Counted from the first letter of the stretch, positions 22,082-32,233 are shown. The stretch is DNA of 64,000 nt from Thalassospira povalilytica (GCF_002844235.1 NZ_PGTS01000001.1:682001-746000), one strand, 5' to 3'. Numbers and translations are program-made. Notes: generated by a model not told the origin, from the sequence alone.

Positions 22082-22963
22082 ATGACCCAACCCGTTCTTT
22101 GCTATAACTTCCAGTTCGAAGTTGATGGCGCCTATGCCGAGGCCTTTGCCGAAGGCCTATACGAATATTGTGATGCATTGTCGCATTTCGAACGTCCCGG
22201 TGACCCGAGTGCGCCCTGGAGAATCGAAGGTTTCTCGGGCGAGATGTTTGACAAGCCGGCAATTGAAACGGCGGTGTCGATCATGGCATCGGCGGTCGGG
22301 GTTGATGCGCCGGTTGTGACATTTGGTACATATGAGCCCAAAGACTGGGTCAGTGAAAACCTGCGCAGCTTCAAACCGATTTCGGTCGGGCGTTTCTTTG
22401 TCCATGGTTCGCATTGGGACGAAGATCTGCCGGTCGCAAAAATCGGGCTTCAGGTGGATGCCGGTCTGGCATTCGGTTCCGGTGAACATCAAACCACCAA
22501 GGGGTGCCTCGCAGCAATCGACTGGGTGGCAAAACGCGGTCCGCGCCATAATGCCCTTGATATGGGGTGCGGGTCGGGCATCCTTGGCATGGCATGTGCC
22601 AAAACCTGGCGCAGCACGGTGATGATGGCCGATATTGATGCCGCATCGGTGCGCGTTGCACAGGAAAATGCCCGGGTTAACAAGATCGCCGATCTGGTCA
22701 CCGCCATCCATTCAAACGGTTTCCAGGATACCCGTATCCGTGACGGCGGTTATTACGACATTGTTTGTGCCAATATTCTGGCCCGTCCGTTGCGCGCCAT
22801 GGCCCATGATCTGGTCGGGACATTGTCACAGGACGGCGTTGTGATCCTTTCGGGGCTGCTGTCCGAGCAGGAACAGTTTGTTCTTTCGGCCTATCGCGAA
22901 GTCGGCCTGTCGCTGATCAAACGGTTCAAGGTTGAAAACTGGACCACGCTTCTGGTCGGCTAA
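22082..22963 (+). CDS. prmA: Ribosomal protein L11 methyltransferase PrmA
   Basis: A 293-residue protein. The N-terminal third is the L11-recognition domain. The C-terminal two thirds are a class I methyltransferase with GLAFGSGEHQTTKGCL, motif I ALDMGCGSGILGMA, and VCANILARPLRAMAHDL, the NPPY-like loop region of PrmA. It trimethylates ribosomal protein L11. The start ATG follows GCGAGAAGCGAT. The gene overlaps the convergent TauE gene by 4 bp. Confidence 0.93.
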   Translation: MTQPVLCYNFQFEVDGAYAEAFAEGLYEYCDALSHFERPGDPSAPWRIEGFSGEMFDKPAIETAVSIMASAVGVDAPVVTFGTYEPKDWVSENLRSFKPISVGRFFVHGSHWDEDLPVAKIGLQVDAGLAFGSGEHQTTKGCLAAIDWVAKRGPRHNALDMGCGSGILGMACAKTWRSTVMMADIDAASVRVAQENARVNKIADLVTAIHSNGFQDTRIRDGGYYDIVCANILARPLRAMAHDLVGTLSQDGVVILSGLLSEQEQFVLSAYREVGLSLIKRFKVENWTTLLVG

Positions 22964-23715
22964 GCCATCAGGCTTCCGGCAAATCGATACAGCCCCAGAA
23001 TGCCCAATGTGACGATCAGCACACCTACGGCGATCATCAAGGGTTTTCTGGGGATGACTTTGACCAGTACAGCCGCCAATGGTGCGGCCGGGACCCCGCC
23101 CAGAACAAGGGCCAGTGCCGCCATCCCGAAGCTTTCAAGCCCGAACGATCCGGCAAAGGTCACTGTAATCGCCACAGTAACGAAAAACTCCGCAGCCGCA
23201 GATGTACCAAGCATGCGGTGGGGTTCGCTGCCGCGATAAACCAGGGTGCTGGAGACAATCGGTCCCCAACCACCACCCCCGACAGCATCCAGAAATCCGC
23301 CAATCAGGCCAAGCGGCGTCAGACCGCGCATTGCCGCAGGCGGCTGAACCTTGCGGATGGCTTTGGCAATTACCAGCACACCCAATGCCGACAGATAAAG
23401 CGCAACCGCCGGGGCAAGGTATTTGCCAATCCCCGAGGACAGCAAGGCTGCGCCGACGCAACCGCCGACCGCACCGGCAATGGCCAGAACCCGGACCATC
23501 CGCCAGTCCACATTTCGGGCAAAATGATGCGCGGTCCCTGAAACAGCGGTGGTTGCGATTTCAGCGGCATGCACAGTTGCACTGGCATGGGCCGGCGGCA
23601 ATCCGATTGTAATCAGCAATGATGTCGATGTAAGGCCATAGGCCATGCCAAGTGCGCCATCAATCAACTGGGCGACAAAGCCGATCAGAACGATCCACCA
23701 GAAATAGTCATCCAT
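22960..23715 (-). CDS. TauE/SafE-family membrane permease (probable sulfite or organosulfur exporter)
   Basis: A 251-residue protein with about eight hydrophobic segments and the TauE/SafE signatures IGFVAQLIDGALGMAYGL near the N-terminus and GLIGGFLDAVGGGGWGP in the middle. Members export sulfite, sulfoacetate or other sulfur or organic anions; the substrate is not readable. I take ATG 23715 as the start, since the 30 upstream in-frame residues are not hydrophobic and lack family character. The head-to-tail overlap with prmA leaves no terminator between them. Confidence 0.85.
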   Translation of the reverse strand: MDDYFWWIVLIGFVAQLIDGALGMAYGLTSTSLLITIGLPPAHASATVHAAEIATTAVSGTAHHFARNVDWRMVRVLAIAGAVGGCVGAALLSSGIGKYLAPAVALYLSALGVLVIAKAIRKVQPPAAMRGLTPLGLIGGFLDAVGGGGWGPIVSSTLVYRGSEPHRMLGTSAAAEFFVTVAITVTFAGSFGLESFGMAALALVLGGVPAAPLAAVLVKVIPRKPLMIAVGVLIVTLGILGLYRFAGSLMA

Positions 23716-23891
23716 AAGACCACAGGCTCCTGCTGCGGGGATACTTTCCGGAAGTGTAGCAACTTGCCCGAAGCGCGATATGGCATTTTGGTTTCGGCCC
23801 GGCATTCCCGGTATGCATTAATGCCACGCGACATTTTTATGAATTTGGCGATGTGCCGGGATCGACCGCCTCATATTCCTACATTCGAATA

Positions 23892-23932
23892 ACTATATAT
23901 AAGTGGTAATCAGTTTACTACTTATGTATAGT
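23892..23932. repeat. 41-bp imperfect palindrome ahead of the HD-GYP regulator
   Basis: Two 18-nt arms (23892-23909, 23915-23932) around a 5-nt loop, with two mismatches that would be G-U pairs in RNA. It lies 45 bp upstream of the HD-GYP start, in the divergent space with the TauE gene. It is AT-rich with no T run on either side, so an operator or an mRNA-leader hairpin is more likely than a terminator. Confidence 0.75.
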
Positions 23933-23977
23933 CCACATCGCGCGTGACAGCGATGATATATTAAATCAGTAAGGGAG

Positions 23978-25069
23978 ATGTCCTTGGCTGAATTTGAACA
24001 TCGAATACTTGTGGTTGATGATGAACCGGTAATCCGCAAATTGCTGACCCGCGTTCTGGAGCGAGCCAACTTTGAGGTTGTGCAAGCCGTTGATGGCCTT
24101 GACGGGATCGAGCATCTGCAAAAGGATGCTGGATTGCGGCTGGTCATTTCCGATTTGCGCATGCCCAACTGTGGCGGCCTTGATTTTGTGCGTCGCGCCA
24201 TTGGCGAATTTCGCCGTGATTTTGAATTCATCCTCCTGACCGGGGATGGTGACAAGTCAGACGCGATCGATGCGTTGCGTCTTGGCGTGCGTGAATTCCT
24301 TGATAAACCGGTGGATCGTGCGGACCTTGAAGCCGCCGTTCAGAAGGCGCAGGAACGTTTGCTTGAACGGGATCGCGAACATGAACGCGTCCGGAAACTT
24401 GAACTTGAAAATGTCAGCAAGGCAAAGACGCTTGATGACATCACGCGCAAGCTGGGTGGTGCCGAACAGGAAATGATCGACCGGCTCAGCCTGATTTCCC
24501 AATACAGGGATATTGAAACCGCCGAACATTGCGTGCGGGTCGGACTTTATTCCCAGTTGCTTGCCGATATGGCCGGACTTGATACGCAAACCCAGCGCTC
24601 CATTCGCCTTGCCGGTATTCTTCATGATATCGGCAAGGTCGGTGTGCCCGACAGTGTCCTTCTGAAAGAGGGGCCGCTGACGGATGCCGAATTCGAAGTC
24701 ATGCAGCGTCATACCGAAATCGGTTTTTCGATGCTGAATGCGTCGGACAATCCGGTGCTTGATCAGGCGGCACAGATTGCGCGTTACCACCATGAAAAGT
24801 GGGAAGGCACGGGATATTGCAACGGGCTTTCAGGCGCAGACATTCCGATGGTTGCGCGCATCGTTTCCATTGCCGATGTGTATGATGCCCTGCGCAGTTC
24901 ACGGCGTTACAAACCGCCATTCAGCCACAGGGAAGCCGTCGACATCATCACCAAGGGCGACGGACGCACGACGCCAGACATGTTTGACCCGAAACTGATG
25001 TCGCTGTTTCTTGAACATAATCAGCGCTTTGAGTCCATATTTGACAGCATGCCAGACCAGATGGTGTAA
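23978..25069 (+). CDS. Response regulator with HD-GYP domain (RpfG-like; variant GYC motif)
   Basis: A 363-residue protein. Residues 5-125 are a receiver with acidic pocket DDE, phospho-acceptor Asp in VISDLRMPN and a conserved Lys in LDKPV. A helical linker (125-165) leads to an HD-GYP domain (170-345) with HDIGKVGVPDSVLLKEG and HHEKWEGTGYCNG. HD-GYP domains hydrolyse cyclic di-GMP; here the signature proline is cysteine (GYC), while the visible metal ligands are kept. AAGGGAG abuts ATG 23978, leaving no spacing, so translation may really start at the in-frame TTG 23984. The hybrid kinase gene follows 19 bp later and is the likely partner. Confidence 0.92.
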   Translation: MSLAEFEHRILVVDDEPVIRKLLTRVLERANFEVVQAVDGLDGIEHLQKDAGLRLVISDLRMPNCGGLDFVRRAIGEFRRDFEFILLTGDGDKSDAIDALRLGVREFLDKPVDRADLEAAVQKAQERLLERDREHERVRKLELENVSKAKTLDDITRKLGGAEQEMIDRLSLISQYRDIETAEHCVRVGLYSQLLADMAGLDTQTQRSIRLAGILHDIGKVGVPDSVLLKEGPLTDAEFEVMQRHTEIGFSMLNASDNPVLDQAAQIARYHHEKWEGTGYCNGLSGADIPMVARIVSIADVYDALRSSRRYKPPFSHREAVDIITKGDGRTTPDMFDPKLMSLFLEHNQRFESIFDSMPDQMV

Positions 25070-25088
25070 AGCCGGAGACGTTTAGACG

Positions 25089-28000
25089 ATGAGCCAGAAC
25101 GTAGACGTGATTTTGCACCGTACGCGAAATCGCATTGCCGATTTCATGTTGCTGGTCATGGTGATTGGCGGATTTCCGGCGCTGATTGCATCGTTGCTGC
25201 GTGAAACCAAACAGCCATTCTGGGTGATTGAAACCATCCAGCTTCTGGTGTTTGTTGCCGTGGTCGCAAGCCTCGTGCTGCGCCGTCGGCTTGAAACACG
25301 GACAAAATCGCATGTGATTGTCGGCGCAATGACAGTGTTGTCGTTGCTTTATATCATCATGTTTTCGCCGGCCAGTGGCATGGCGCTGATGATCGTATCA
25401 ACAGTGACGGTGGCCATATTCCATCCGCTGGTTACGACATTCCGGTATGCGCTTTTCTGTTTTCTGACCATTACGGGCATCGGCATCATCCGTGTTTATG
25501 ATCTTGACGGATTTCTGATTGATGATGCAGGCATGGTCGCACACACGTTGCCGGTGTGGATTGCGACATTGTTTGGCTATGCCTGGATGAGCTCGGCCGT
25601 GGTTGTCGGGGTCATCTGGATGCGCCAGGCGCTGTTGCAGATGAGTGTTGATCAACTGTTGTCCAAACGGGAACTGGTTTCCGGCAAGAAGTTTCTGGAA
25701 GAAATCCGTGTCAGCGCAGGGGAAGTTGCCAACTACTTTTCGTCGCTGGAACGTGTTGAAGACGTATCATTTCGCCCATCCTTGCAGCGGTTTGCCGAAT
25801 TGCTCAATTGCGAACGGGCCAGCTTGTGGTTGCAGAATGACGATGGTGATGTGGCATGCTTTGGCCTTTACGATGCCAATAACCCTGATGCATCGCATGA
25901 AGGACTGGTTCTGCGCCGCAAGGATCTGCCGCGGTATTTTGCCGCCCTTGAAACCGGGCAGGCGATTGATGCCGAAAATGCCAAAGAAGACCCGCGGACA
26001 TCGGAATTTACCGAAAACTACCTGATTCCCTTGAATATCGGGGCGATGCTGGATGTGTCGCTGATGTCGGTTGCCGGTCGCATGGGCGTTGTCTGTTTCG
26101 AGACCGTCGGAAGGACCCGCGTCTGGCGATCAGACGAGGTTGTCTTTGCCCATATGGCAGGCGGACTTCTTGCCGCGGCGGCCGGGATCAAGTCGATCAT
26201 GGAAGCCGACGAGGCACTTAATTTCTCGCGCAGGCGGTTCGAGGCGGTTGCCAATTACACCTATGACTGGGAAAGCTGGGTGTCGTCAGACGGGCGTCTG
26301 GTGTGGGTCAACCCGGCTGTGGAACGTATTCTGGGCTATTCGGTCTCGGAATGCATGACACTTGAAAACTATCCGTTGCCGTTTGTCGCACCCGAAGATC
26401 AGGCGCGTGTACGCCATTATCTGGATGAAGGCCTGTCCGGGCTTTCGGGCAGTGATCGGGAATTCACCGCCATTCATAAAAATGGCAACCGGGTCAGTAT
26501 CGGAATGTCCTGGCAACAGATTGCCGATAGTGACGGAACCAATCTGGGGGTTCGCATTTCATGTCGGGATGTCACCGAACGGGTGCGGTATCGCCGTGAT
26601 CTTGAATATGCCAAAACCGATCTTGAAGCCAACCAGCGCCGTTTGCGTGCGCACTTCAATAACGCGAAGATCGGCGTGTTTTACTGGACCCCGGATCGTA
26701 CGATCATTGAAGTCAACGACACCGCCTGTCAGTTGTTCGGGTTCAGCGCCGAGGAGTTTGTTGGCAAAAAGCTTGAACTGATTGTGCCGCCATCGGAACG
26801 CGCCCGGTTGGGAACGCTGATCAATGAAATCATGGAAACCCGGACCAGTGTGAATAACCGGTTCGAAAATGTGACGCGCAGCGGCAAGCGTCTGGTGTGT
26901 GAATGGTATGAAAGCCCGATCTTTGACACCAACGGGCAACTTGATTGTATTGCAAGCTTTGCGCTCGATGTGACAGACCGGCAGCGCTATCAGGAAACGC
27001 TTGAATCCATTTATCGCGGTGTACGCTATCAGGTCGGTGAAGACTTTTTTGACAACCTGACCAAGGTGATGTGCGAAGCATTGGGCATGCATTATTGCCA
27101 TGTCGGGTCGATCGAAAATGGTCGCGTAAAGCCGGTTGCCCATTACAGCCATGACAAATCGCGCGGCGGGCTTGATTTCGAAGTCAAGGGATCGGCCGCC
27201 GAAAGGGTTATTGATAACGGCATCTTTGTCTGCCCGGACAATTTCAAGGAAGTGACAAGCGGCGTGCGCCGGGTGACCGACCTTAATATCCGCGGATATG
27301 TCGGGGCGGCACTGAAGGACAGCGAAGGCAACCCGATCGGGATATTGGCAACGGTTTCAGAACAGCCGATTGCCGATCCGGAACTGGCGCGGTCGATTGT
27401 TGAAGTGTTCGCTGCGCGTGCGTCAGCAGAATTGCAGCGCCTTCAGGCCGAACGCAAACGTGAAAAACTTGAACAGCAATTGCGTCATTCGCAGCGCATG
27501 GAAACGATTGGTGTTCTCGCAGGCGGGATTGCGCATGACTTCAACAATATTCTGCAACCGATCAGCGGTTATGCCGAACTGCTATATACGGATTTGCCCG
27601 AAGATTCGCCGCTGCGCGAAGATGTCATGGAAATTCGTCAGGGGGCAGATCGGGCGCGCGATCTTGTCAAACAAATCCTGTCATTTTCGCGCAATTCCGA
27701 AACCGAACGGTCGCCGATTGATGTCGCATCCATGATCAAGGGAACGGTCAGGTTCGCGCGCGGATCCATTCCATCTACCGTATCGCTGGTCAGTAACCTG
27801 GCACCCGACACCATGTCGATCCTTGGCAATGCCACGCAGCTTGACCAGTGTCTGATGAACCTGATCACCAATGCCTATCACGCGGTTGGTGAAGAGGGCG
27901 AAATAAAGATCGAAGCCGCACCGTTTGAGCTGACCGACGACAGTGCCGAAATGCATCCGCTTTTGACACCGGGGCCCTATATCCGCATTTCGGTGATTGA

Positions 28001-28712
28001 TAACGGCACGGGCATGGATGCCGATACCGCCAAGAAAATCTTTGATCCGTTCTTTACGACCAAGGAACCGGGCAAGGGCACGGGGCTTGGCCTGTCGACG
28101 GTGCATGGCATCATTGCCGGTCACAAGGGCGAAATCACGGTCTATAGCCGATTGGGGCAGGGGACGCGTTTTTCGATCCTGCTGCCGGAATATGACCGCG
28201 AGGAAGAAGGCGAGGAGCGTATTTCGCGTGGTCTTGTTTCAAATGCCAGTGGTCATCTGGCGGTTGTCGATGACGAGGAAAAGAACCTCAAGCTTTGTTC
28301 GCGGATGCTTGAACGCATTGGTTATACCGTTGAAACCTTTACCAATGGTGCCGATGCGATTGAAGCGATCAAAGCCCCGGATGCAAAGTTTGACGGTCTT
28401 TTGACCGATCAGACCATGCCAAACATGACCGGGGTGAAGCTGGTGGAATTGCTCCGTCAGTCCGGACATGACATTCCGGTTGTCGTCATGACGGGATATG
28501 CCGCCGATGATATCGTGGCGGCCTATAAGGATCTTGGGGTTGAGACCATTCTGGCAAAGCCGGTTGATGTGGTTGAACTGCACGATGCACTGGCCACTGC
28601 CTGCAAGGGCGCGACAGAACATGCACCGTCATCCGAGAAACCCACACCCGATGCGTTGTCAACCGATGCGGTCGCACATGAAACAGCCTTGCCGGGGGAA
28701 CCGCTGCCATGA
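25089..28712 (+). CDS. Membrane hybrid histidine kinase (GAF-PAS-PAS-GAF-HisKA-HATPase-REC)
   Basis: A 1,207-residue sensor. Residues 1-190 hold about six membrane segments with almost no periplasmic domain. Then follow a GAF-like region (about 210-375), two PAS domains (about 385-510 and 520-640) and a second GAF (about 640-785). The HisKA helix follows with His in [20 protein letters not shown] (near 815), then HATPase_c ([27 protein letters not shown]) and a C-terminal receiver (1055-1170) with Asp in [13 protein letters not shown]. The cis receiver plus the adjacent HD-GYP regulator suggest a branched system controlling cyclic di-GMP; that pairing is inference from adjacency. Confidence 0.92.
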   Translation: MSQNVDVILHRTRNRIADFMLLVMVIGGFPALIASLLRETKQPFWVIETIQLLVFVAVVASLVLRRRLETRTKSHVIVGAMTVLSLLYIIMFSPASGMALMIVSTVTVAIFHPLVTTFRYALFCFLTITGIGIIRVYDLDGFLIDDAGMVAHTLPVWIATLFGYAWMSSAVVVGVIWMRQALLQMSVDQLLSKRELVSGKKFLEEIRVSAGEVANYFSSLERVEDVSFRPSLQRFAELLNCERASLWLQNDDGDVACFGLYDANNPDASHEGLVLRRKDLPRYFAALETGQAIDAENAKEDPRTSEFTENYLIPLNIGAMLDVSLMSVAGRMGVVCFETVGRTRVWRSDEVVFAHMAGGLLAAAAGIKSIMEADEALNFSRRRFEAVANYTYDWESWVSSDGRLVWVNPAVERILGYSVSECMTLENYPLPFVAPEDQARVRHYLDEGLSGLSGSDREFTAIHKNGNRVSIGMSWQQIADSDGTNLGVRISCRDVTERVRYRRDLEYAKTDLEANQRRLRAHFNNAKIGVFYWTPDRTIIEVNDTACQLFGFSAEEFVGKKLELIVPPSERARLGTLINEIMETRTSVNNRFENVTRSGKRLVCEWYESPIFDTNGQLDCIASFALDVTDRQRYQETLESIYRGVRYQVGEDFFDNLTKVMCEALGMHYCHVGSIENGRVKPVAHYSHDKSRGGLDFEVKGSAAERVIDNGIFVCPDNFKEVTSGVRRVTDLNIRGYVGAALKDSEGNPIGILATVSEQPIADPELARSIVEVFAARASAELQRLQAERKREKLEQQLRHSQRMETIGVLAGGIAHDFNNILQPISGYAELLYTDLPEDSPLREDVMEIRQGADRARDLVKQILSFSRNSETERSPIDVASMIKGTVRFARGSIPSTVSLVSNLAPDTMSILGNATQLDQCLMNLITNAYHAVGEEGEIKIEAAPFELTDDSAEMHPLLTPGPYIRISVIDNGTGMDADTAKKIFDPFFTTKEPGKGTGLGLSTVHGIIAGHKGEITVYSRLGQGTRFSILLPEYDREEEGEERISRGLVSNASGHLAVVDDEEKNLKLCSRMLERIGYTVETFTNGADAIEAIKAPDAKFDGLLTDQTMPNMTGVKLVELLRQSGHDIPVVVMTGYAADDIVAAYKDLGVETILAKPVDVVELHDALATACKGATEHAPSSEKPTPDALSTDAVAHETALPGEPLP

Positions 28713-28766
28713 CGGGGGATATGCGATAAGGCGGGGCTGCGGGCGGCGGCGGGGCCTTGATAAGGG

Positions 28767-29504
28767 TTATCGCCCGCCGGAAACATCAAGGATCGCCCCG
28801 GTAACATAGGACGCGTCATCTGAAATCAGCCAATAGATACTTTGTGCGACTTCATCGGCATTCCCCGCACGGCCAAGCGGGCAGCCCGGCCCCAGTTCGG
28901 AAACCCGTTCCGGGCGTCCTGCGCTGGCATGGATGTCGGTATTGATAATCCCGGGTCGCACCGCATTGACGCGAATGCCTTTGGGGCCGAGTTCCTTGGA
29001 AAGTCCGATGGTCAGCGTATCGATCGCGCCCTTTGATCCGGCGTAATCGACATATTCGCCAGGTGATCCAAGCTTGGCTGCCATGGACGAAACATTGACG
29101 ATCGATCCACCGTTCGTAAGCATCCGCGCCGCTTCACGGGCAACCAGATACGCACCAAGCACATTGGTATCGAACACATTTTTCATGCGGTCGACATCCA
29201 TATCGGCAAGGGTGCTTTTGGGGGCGACAATGCCGGCATTGTTCACGACACCGTCGATTGCGCCAAAACGTTCATAGGCGGTCCGGAAGAAATCGATGAC
29301 GCTGTCTTCGTCGCGGACATCGCATTTGCGGGCAAATGCATTGCCGGTAACGCCCGCGCGTTCGCACAAGGCACGGGTTTCGTCAGCACTTTGCTGATTT
29401 CCGACAAAGCTGAAAGCGACATTCCAGCCGCGACTTGCAAACAGCACTGCTGCCGCGCGACCGATCCCGCGCGAACCGCCGGTAATCAGAACCGTTTTTG
29501 CCAT
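28767..29504 (-). CDS. Short-chain dehydrogenase/reductase (SDR), classical type
   Basis: A 245-residue NAD(P)-binding enzyme with the glycine motif TGGSRGIGRAA, the NNAG motif, catalytic Ser in VNVSSMAAKLG, YAGSKG (Tyr-x-x-x-Lys shifted as Y-A-G-S-K) and the C-terminal DVSGGR. The substrate cannot be told; YgfF/FabG-like oxidoreductases are the nearest group. ATG 29504 is preferred over GTG 29510. It is convergent with the hybrid kinase gene and follows a terminator for the small upstream gene, so it is probably transcribed alone. Confidence 0.88.
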   Translation of the reverse strand: MAKTVLITGGSRGIGRAAAVLFASRGWNVAFSFVGNQQSADETRALCERAGVTGNAFARKCDVRDEDSVIDFFRTAYERFGAIDGVVNNAGIVAPKSTLADMDVDRMKNVFDTNVLGAYLVAREAARMLTNGGSIVNVSSMAAKLGSPGEYVDYAGSKGAIDTLTIGLSKELGPKGIRVNAVRPGIINTDIHASAGRPERVSELGPGCPLGRAGNADEVAQSIYWLISDDASYVTGAILDVSGGR

Positions 29505-29572
29505 AACCACCCCGAAACAGTTTTGTTGTTTTGGCTACTATGGCGCGGATGGTGCGTGATGGTCAAAAAGAA

Positions 29573-29601
29573 ACGGCCCTGCTGTGGAGAAGCAGGGCCG
29601 T
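29573..29601 (-). terminator. Rho-independent terminator of the small DUF1127-like gene
   Basis: An 11-bp perfect stem ACGGCCCTGCT / AGCAGGGCCGT with a 7-nt loop, followed on the minus strand by TTCTTTTTG. It ends a transcript coming from the 29698-29889 gene, which supports that gene being real. Confidence 0.85.
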
Positions 29602-29697
29602 CTCAGAGGGAAAAGACAAAACTGACCGCAAGGATCATGAACCGTGATCCTGCGCTTCGCCATTAGGCATCCGACCATTCCGGGCGGGACTGATCCT

Positions 29698-29889
29698 TCA
29701 ATCCTTGCCTTTGGTGTCTGCCGATCCGGTTGGGGACCGGTCTGCTTCATCGTCTGCCAGATGGGCAGGGCCAATATCAAGACCGAGCGCGGCTTTGCGA
29801 CCAATGGTCAGGCGCTCAAGGCCATCATAGGCCGTCTGACGTCGACGCGATTGTACGACACTTAGGGCAGTAATAGGAAAACGGATCAC
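29698..29889 (-). CDS. Small basic protein, DUF1127-like (GTG start)
   Basis: A 63-residue frame starting with GTG at 29889, nine bases after a strong AGGAGA. Residues 14-40 (RRRQTAYDGLERL then GRKAALGLDIG) follow the pattern of DUF1127: an Arg-rich start, a leucine-spaced helix, then L-G-(I/L). A good minus-strand terminator lies about 100 bp downstream. DUF1127 proteins are common in alphaproteobacteria, and some bind RNA or affect phosphate and carbon metabolism; no function is claimed here. An overlapping ATG frame of 23 codons starts 14 bases upstream but sits too close to the ribosome site. Confidence 0.5.
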   Translation of the reverse strand: MIRFPITALSVVQSRRRQTAYDGLERLTIGRKAALGLDIGPAHLADDEADRSPTGSADTKGKD

Positions 29890-30145
29890 CGTTCATGGTC
29901 TCCTGCAAATTGACGTCCCGACGGGCCATCTTTTTGTCACGGAGATGTAATAAGTTAATCTTTGACTAATGTGCATTGCGAAGCTTGCAACGCATTCATT
30001 CCTGTGACGCATGTTACCGCTGTTGGGGGCCGGATCACGGGGTGATTATTTTATAAAATATGCACAAATATCATTGTGGCTTGCGCCGGATCGGCAGTAA
30101 CCCTTACATAGATTAACTGCCCCACATATCAAAACGAGGACGTCT
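29890..30145. other. Divergent intergenic region, small gene / Xaa-Pro aminopeptidase
   Basis: No gene is seen. It must hold divergent promoters. A CtrA-like TTAA-N7-CTAA (7 of 8 positions) lies at 29955-29969, 66 bp ahead of the small minus-strand gene; one such match can occur by chance. Confidence 0.4.
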
Positions 30146-32170
30146 ATGACCATTTCCGGCGATGCCCAACTCGCGACCCTTCTGGAACGCGACAATGTCA
30201 ACAAGGATGTTAGCGCTGTCATCGCCCTGATTGACGGCGTGCTTGCGGCCGCCGACGGACATAGCCGGACAGACTGGATTGATCTTGTATGTGCCGATCC
30301 CAGCGAAGAACTGGTGCAAGTTCTGCTGGCGCTGCGCGATGAACGCAAAGGTCTGTTCAAAATGGCAAAGGATGATTTCAATCCGGCCGAACGGATCGCA
30401 GCTCTTCGGAAATATCTTGCGGCAAAGGGTGTGGACGGCTTTATCGTTCCGCGTGCCGACGAACATCAGGGCGAAAATGTCCCGGCTCGGGCTGAACGTC
30501 TGGCCTGGTTGACCGGTTTTACCGGGTCGGCCGGGGCTGCTGTGGTTCTGGCGAACAAGGCAGCGGTGTTTGTTGATGGCCGTTACACCATTCAGGTGCG
30601 CCAGCAGGTCAATCGCGACCTGTTTGAATATCGTCATCTGGTTGACGAGCCGGTGGTCGGCTGGCTGCATGACAATCTGAAATCCGGACAGAAACTGGCG
30701 TATGATCCGTGGCTTCATACCGTGCAGCAGGCAAATCATTTGCGCACAGCATGCGAAGGTGTCGGGGCGGAACTGGTTGCGATTGATACCAACCCGATTG
30801 ATGCGCTTTGGCGTGACCAGCCGGCCATGCCGCTTGGCCCGGTGCGTCCGCATCCGTTGGAATATGCCGGAAAATCAAGTGCCGAAAAACGTCAGATGAT
30901 TGCCGGGCAGCTGTCGCGCCTGTCATGTGACAGTGCCATTTTGTCCGCACCTGACAGCATCGCATGGCTTTTGAATATTCGCGGGGCCGATGTGCCGCAA
31001 ACGCCGCTTGCACTTGGTTATGCGATTATCAACGGTGATGCATCGGTTGAATTGTTCATGGATGAACGCAAGCTGGCTGGTGAAACTGTCGCCTGGCTGC
31101 GTGACGAGGCAAGCCTGCGCGCGCCCGGTGAACTTGGCGATGCGTTGAAGGCTATGGGCAATCAGTCCGTCCGCCTTGACGAGGCAACAGCGGGTGACTG
31201 GTTGCGGATGCAATTGGCCGAGGCCGGGGCAACCGTTCGTGTCGGACGTGATCCGGTGGCGTTGCCCAAGGCCTGCAAGAATGACGTCGAACTCGAAGGA
31301 TCGCGCAAGGCCCACAAGCGCGACGGCGAAAAGATCATTCGCTATTTCAAATGGCTTGATGAAACGGCAATCGATGGCGGGATTGATGAACGTACGGCAG
31401 CCGACAAATTGCTTTCGCTGCGCAAGGAAGATCCGCTGTTTCGGGATTCAAGCTTTGAAACCATCCCGGGCAGTGGTCCGAACGGGGCGCTTTGCCATTA
31501 TCGCAACACCCCCGAAAGCAACCGCAACCTGACCCCGGGCGAGATCTTTTTGATTGATTCGGGCGGTCAGTATCTGGACGGCACGACCGACATCACCCGG
31601 ACCACGATTGTTGGTGAACCGACACAGGAACACCGTGACCGGTTTACCCGCGTGCTCAAGGGGCATATTGCGCTGGCGCGGGCGATTTTCCCGGTCGGAA
31701 CAACCGGTCAGCAGCTTGATACGCTGGCGCGCATGCCCCTGTGGGAAGCCGGTCTTGATTTTGATCATGGCACCGGGCACGGGGTTGGGAGTTACCTTGG
31801 CGTTCATGAAGGTCCGCAACGGATTTCAAAGGCCCCGAACAGCATCGCACTCAAACCGGGTATGGTTCTGTCAAACGAGCCGGGCTTTTACAAGGAAGGC
31901 GAATACGGCATCCGGATTGAAAACCTGATTGCGGTTTGCGAGATTGATGCACCGATCGGGGCGGACCGTCAGATGCTCGGTTTCGAGACCCTGACATTCT
32001 CGCCGATTGAACGCAAATTGATCGATCCGGAATTGATGACTGCTGACGAGTTGCAGTGGCTGAATGATTACCATGCCCAGGTCTATGCCATGTATGCCGA
32101 TGAATTGGACGAAGATCATCGGGAATGGCTGCAAAAGGCAACCGCACCGATCAAGAAGAAAGTCATCTGA
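30146..32170 (+). CDS. Xaa-Pro aminopeptidase (M24B) with a 73-residue N-terminal extension
   Basis: A 674-residue cytosolic metallopeptidase that removes an N-terminal residue before proline. The usual protein would begin near MAKDDFNPAERIAALRKYLA (residue 73), followed by the creatinase-like domains and the pita-bread domain. Metal ligands are visible in DSGGQYLDGTTDITRTT (Asp, Asp), HGTGHGVGSYLGVHEGP (His), EPGFYKEGEYGIRIEN (Glu) and GFETLTFSP (Glu). The extra N-terminal region is acidic and helical (DKDVSAVIALIDGVL-like) and unlike anything I recognise. The ATG at 30146 has GAGGA well spaced before it, so the extension seems translated. An rho-independent terminator follows. Confidence 0.9.
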   Translation: MTISGDAQLATLLERDNVNKDVSAVIALIDGVLAAADGHSRTDWIDLVCADPSEELVQVLLALRDERKGLFKMAKDDFNPAERIAALRKYLAAKGVDGFIVPRADEHQGENVPARAERLAWLTGFTGSAGAAVVLANKAAVFVDGRYTIQVRQQVNRDLFEYRHLVDEPVVGWLHDNLKSGQKLAYDPWLHTVQQANHLRTACEGVGAELVAIDTNPIDALWRDQPAMPLGPVRPHPLEYAGKSSAEKRQMIAGQLSRLSCDSAILSAPDSIAWLLNIRGADVPQTPLALGYAIINGDASVELFMDERKLAGETVAWLRDEASLRAPGELGDALKAMGNQSVRLDEATAGDWLRMQLAEAGATVRVGRDPVALPKACKNDVELEGSRKAHKRDGEKIIRYFKWLDETAIDGGIDERTAADKLLSLRKEDPLFRDSSFETIPGSGPNGALCHYRNTPESNRNLTPGEIFLIDSGGQYLDGTTDITRTTIVGEPTQEHRDRFTRVLKGHIALARAIFPVGTTGQQLDTLARMPLWEAGLDFDHGTGHGVGSYLGVHEGPQRISKAPNSIALKPGMVLSNEPGFYKEGEYGIRIENLIAVCEIDAPIGADRQMLGFETLTFSPIERKLIDPELMTADELQWLNDYHAQVYAMYADELDEDHREWLQKATAPIKKKVI

Positions 32171-32204
32171 TCTGGCCATCGGATGCCATGATGTGAAAAA
32201 GTTG

Positions 32205-32233
32205 AGCCGTCCCGTCCCGCGGGGCGGCTTTTT
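32205..32233 (+). terminator. Rho-independent terminator of the aminopeptidase gene
   Basis: A 10-bp stem AGCCGTCCCG / CGGGGCGGCT (one G-T pair) with a 5-nt loop, then TTTTTGTTGTTT. Confidence 0.88.
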
